Made by a program: the position numbers and the translations under genes. Below the pieces are notes generated by a model, which worked only from the letters and a program-made list of their open reading frames with translations, was not told where the DNA came from and did no database searches. Positions 61,578-64,000 of a stretch of 64,000 bases of DNA are shown here, piece after piece (within the stretch, counting starts at the first letter, position 1; each line of letters begins with the position of its first letter). The DNA comes from Fen-1258 sp964449775 (GTDB lineage: Bacteria > Bacteroidota > Ignavibacteria > Ignavibacteriales > Melioribacteraceae), in the NCBI GenBank assembly GCA_964449775.1, contig CAYVBQ010000012.1:1-64000 (forward strand). Direction: 5' to 3'.

Positions 61578-62842
61578 CTATTATTCAACATATTTTTGAA
61601 ATACGTATTTTTTTGAACCAGCTTTGTAATAATTATTATTATGGAGAAATTGAAAACAAAGTGCAATAATCCAATAACACTTACAAAAAACGACATAAAG
61701 ATTATAAAGATACAAACCGAATAAACTGATAAATTAAATAGAGTGGGTTTTATCTTCATTTTATAATAAACAGAAGAAACTATGAATCCGAGCAAGAAAG
61801 GTATTGCGGATAATCCTAAAACACCGAAATCTCGATAAAAATCCCAAAACATTGAATAAGTATTATAACTGCTATTTAGGTATGGAAAATGATTTAGTGC
61901 TAAATAGTCAGCTAAAGATTTTCTAATACCTGATATAGATGTTAAAAAATTGAATGAATAATAACCAAAAGTGAAATTTTCTAATTTACCTACAGCTCTC
62001 GTGAAATTTTCAAGATTCATAGATACATACATATACGGCTCTGTGAATATTGCGTACTTAAAATTGAATTTCATCTTCGCCAACATAAACAGGTAACTAA
62101 GTGCTAATGAACTTCCACGCAGGTACTGCACAGAATACATTAACCCAACAATAACCGATACAGCATAAACAACATTTTTAGATTTTAGAAATTCACTAGA
62201 ATAATAGAGAAAAACTATTACGGCTATTATTGCAAACATTAGATTAAATCTTTGAAGGAGAAATAAATAAGTGATAAATGTGAAAATAACCATCATGATC
62301 AGAATAAGTTTTAATGTGGCTTTTGGTTTAACCAATTTGAGATATTGAACGATAACTAATATCAATGGTGTCGCAATATGAATTGTAAGTCCGATCCCAA
62401 AAACACCCCATTCCATTCGAGCTTGTCCTGGATTTTTATGAAAAACTGGAATATAGCCCTCTATTAAATAATTACCCAAATACGAAATAGTATACACAAA
62501 AAACATGAAGTAGATTATTTTTAAAAACTTGGTGGGATCTACAATTTCTTTGGTAAACGAGTTTCTGATTTCCTTTAGCGATTTATATCGTAACTGAAAA
62601 TGAATAACGTAAACGGTAAAAGTCCCAATTAAGAAAGAAAATATTCCTATTCCAAGCATAAGCCAACCATAGGCATCCCACTCATGTTGAAGATGGCTTA
62701 ACTTTAAGTCAGCCAATCCTATTGAAGCAGACCAGATAATTCCAAACACCTTTGCTGGGGAAAAGAAATCAACCTCTTTTTTAAAAGAATAAGCAATTAT
62801 TAAGAAACAAATAAAGAATGAAATTAATGATATTATTGACAT
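61574..62842 (-). CDS. O-antigen polymerase-like membrane protein (Wzy type)
   Basis: The 422-residue protein has about 10-12 membrane helices and a periplasmic loop between FNFKYAIFTEPYMYVSMNLE and YNTYSMFWDFYRDFGVLGLS. Such topology with a conserved aromatic-rich loop matches the oligosaccharide repeat-unit polymerase (Wzy) group, which polymerises lipid-linked repeats in the periplasm. Sequence identity in this family is low, so the call rests on topology and position between the flippase and GT2 genes (overlaps of 1 and 4 bases). Confidence 0.75.
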   Translation of the reverse strand: MSIISLISFFICFLIIAYSFKKEVDFFSPAKVFGIIWSASIGLADLKLSHLQHEWDAYGWLMLGIGIFSFLIGTFTVYVIHFQLRYKSLKEIRNSFTKEIVDPTKFLKIIYFMFFVYTISYLGNYLIEGYIPVFHKNPGQARMEWGVFGIGLTIHIATPLILVIVQYLKLVKPKATLKLILIMMVIFTFITYLFLLQRFNLMFAIIAVIVFLYYSSEFLKSKNVVYAVSVIVGLMYSVQYLRGSSLALSYLFMLAKMKFNFKYAIFTEPYMYVSMNLENFTRAVGKLENFTFGYYSFNFLTSISGIRKSLADYLALNHFPYLNSSYNTYSMFWDFYRDFGVLGLSAIPFLLGFIVSSVYYKMKIKPTLFNLSVYSVCIFIIFMSFFVSVIGLLHFVFNFSIIIIITKLVQKNTYFKNMLNNS

Positions 62843-64000
62843 CAGGGTAAAATGTTTTTAAATATTTTTATATCATCTATGATTTTATATTCTGAAAAAT
62901 ATTTTTTTTCAACAGGCAAAAGAAGTATTAAGTAGGTGTAAATGAAATAAATTATTAAAGGTACTATGCTTAAATACCAATAACCGGACATTTTTATGAA
63001 CAATTCAAGAACAATAATAAAGACCGTAATTAAGGTCAGTTTAATAAATTGCATGTTACTAATCCAATTCTTCAATAGCGTAGGTGAGAAAATAATATAT
63101 GCCAAACCAACAAAAATATTGGTAACCAGTGATGTAATACTGGCTCCAAACGCGCCGAGATAAGGAATTAGAAAAAAATTAATTGTTAGATTAACAGCAG
63201 TAGCAACAACAACAATATACATTCTTATTTTTTGTCGATTAGAGGTAGTTAGTATTAATCCATAAGTTTCACTAAAAAAACGAACAAATAAAATAATAGC
63301 AAATATTTGAAGAATGGGAATCGCTTGAGAATACTCTTTCCCGCCGTATATGAGAGTAATAATTTGTTCCGGAAAAATGAAGAGTGTTACACTTATAGGA
63401 ATTGAAACTATAACTAAAAGCTTATTAAAAATAGCGGCAAGTTTTTCGCCTTTTATAGGATCTTCTAAATATAGTCTTGACAAAGTCGGCATTAAACTAT
63501 TAACGAAAATATCTGGAATTATTAAAGGTAACAGAACCAACTTAAATGCTGCCTGGTAGACGCCAACACTCTCAGCAGAGTCCCACAACGATAACAAAAT
63601 AGTATCAATTTGAAAAAAAAGATTACCAAAAATCCAAAATACTCCGAAAACAATTACCTGATTTTTAATTAACCTCAAATCACCAAAATGAAGTTTCAAA
63701 TGAGAAAACGGAATGATCTTAGTGGCATAAAAAACAGCAATAATTAAACCTAACAGTTTTGTTGCAGTAAATGCTATCGAAATAACAAAAATGTCTTTTT
63801 GAAGAAATATCAATACAAGTATTACAATCAGAGAAATAAAATTTACAATAAAATTTACGAATGTTTCATATTCTAATTTTTCACTTCCCTTGTACAGTGC
63901 TGATAAAAAATTTGTAAGGGTTGTGAAAACTACAAATGAACTGAATATTAGAAGTAGAGTCTTGATATCTTGACTAAAATTACTCCAAAGCCCCAGTGAT
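62842..64000 (-). CDS. Polysaccharide flippase (Wzx type), 5' end outside window
   Basis: The frame stays open to the right edge, beyond the TTG at 63813, and the added residues (for example SALYKGSEKLEYETFVNFIV) fit an N-terminal membrane bundle of this family, so the gene is truncated by the window. About 386 residues are visible with many membrane helices, including VGVYQAAFKLVLLPLIIPD and NRQKIRMYIVVVATAVNLTI. It should flip lipid-linked repeats for the adjacent polymerase. TGATG couples its stop to the polymerase start. Confidence 0.88.
   Translation of the reverse strand, partial: SLGLWSNFSQDIKTLLLIFSSFVVFTTLTNFLSALYKGSEKLEYETFVNFIVNFISLIVILVLIFLQKDIFVISIAFTATKLLGLIIAVFYATKIIPFSHLKLHFGDLRLIKNQVIVFGVFWIFGNLFFQIDTILLSLWDSAESVGVYQAAFKLVLLPLIIPDIFVNSLMPTLSRLYLEDPIKGEKLAAIFNKLLVIVSIPISVTLFIFPEQIITLIYGGKEYSQAIPILQIFAIILFVRFFSETYGLILTTSNRQKIRMYIVVVATAVNLTINFFLIPYLGAFGASITSLVTNIFVGLAYIIFSPTLLKNWISNMQFIKLTLITVFIIVLELFIKMSGYWYLSIVPLIIYFIYTYLILLLPVEKKYFSEYKIIDDIKIFKNILP

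Overview
The window is AT-rich bacterial chromosome with dense, operon-like packing. The best fit is a member of the Ignavibacteria/Chlorobi side of the Bacteroidota group. This rests on a GWxTD-domain protein, a PorV/PorQ-type outer-membrane protein, a very large secreted protein with a type IX secretion C-terminal sorting region, a SusC-like TonB-dependent receptor, and an F-type ATP synthase cluster that lacks atpD and atpC. No rRNA, tRNA or CRISPR array was recognised.

Layout. Bases 1-2500 hold the end of an unrecognised gene, a DUF3467 gene and a secreted TPR protein. Bases 2766-6848 (+) encode adenosine deaminase, a small unknown protein, urocanate hydratase and a 2-hydroxyacid (phosphoglycerate-type) dehydrogenase. 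Bases 7397-17824 (-) form one long same-strand block, transcribed from high to low coordinates: M23 peptidase, bactofilin, atpZ, an AtpI-like protein, atpB-E-F-H-A-G, then ffh-rpsP-khpA-rimM-trmD-rplS and a hairpin terminator. Bases 18361-29341 (-) are envelope genes: GT9 heptosyltransferase-like, LpxL-like acyltransferase, GWxTD protein, PorV-like protein, a T9SS cargo protein and a TonB-dependent receptor. Bases 29938-37754 (-) hold a propeller protein, thioredoxin, acyl-CoA dehydrogenase, enoyl-ACP reductase-like SDR, DNA polymerase III alpha and dUTPase. From 37841 to the right edge runs a surface-polysaccharide region with flippases, polyprenyl-phosphate sugar transferases, GT2 and GT4 glycosyltransferases, a ligase, a polymerase and an epimerase, interrupted by accA, a thioesterase and lhgO.

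The genes combine into recognisable modules: energy conversion with cell-shape functions, SRP/ribosome/tRNA maturation, outer-membrane export and uptake, and assembly of a lipid-linked polysaccharide (initiation, elongation, flipping, polymerisation or ligation).

The most striking signals beyond ordinary genes are small non-autonomous mobile elements and palindromic repeats. Two copies of a 101-bp element (2613-2713 and 14178-14278) each carry imperfect terminal inverted repeats and a perfect 4-bp target duplication; one sits exactly on the atpH start codon and regenerates it. A 382-bp element (402-783) and a 368-bp element (17950-18317) each interrupt a pre-existing palindromic repeat with a perfect 5-bp or 11-bp target duplication. 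A 36-bp palindrome has been inserted into one of two copies of a 139-bp dispersed repeat. Two adjacent 9 x 7-bp tandem arrays separate dut from dnaE. Among proteins, an O-antigen-ligase-like enzyme with an apparent seven-bladed propeller inserted in its catalytic loop (48017-50083), and a GT2/sugar-phosphotransferase fusion whose transferase catalytic core is deleted (40885-42870), are the best candidates for undescribed biology.
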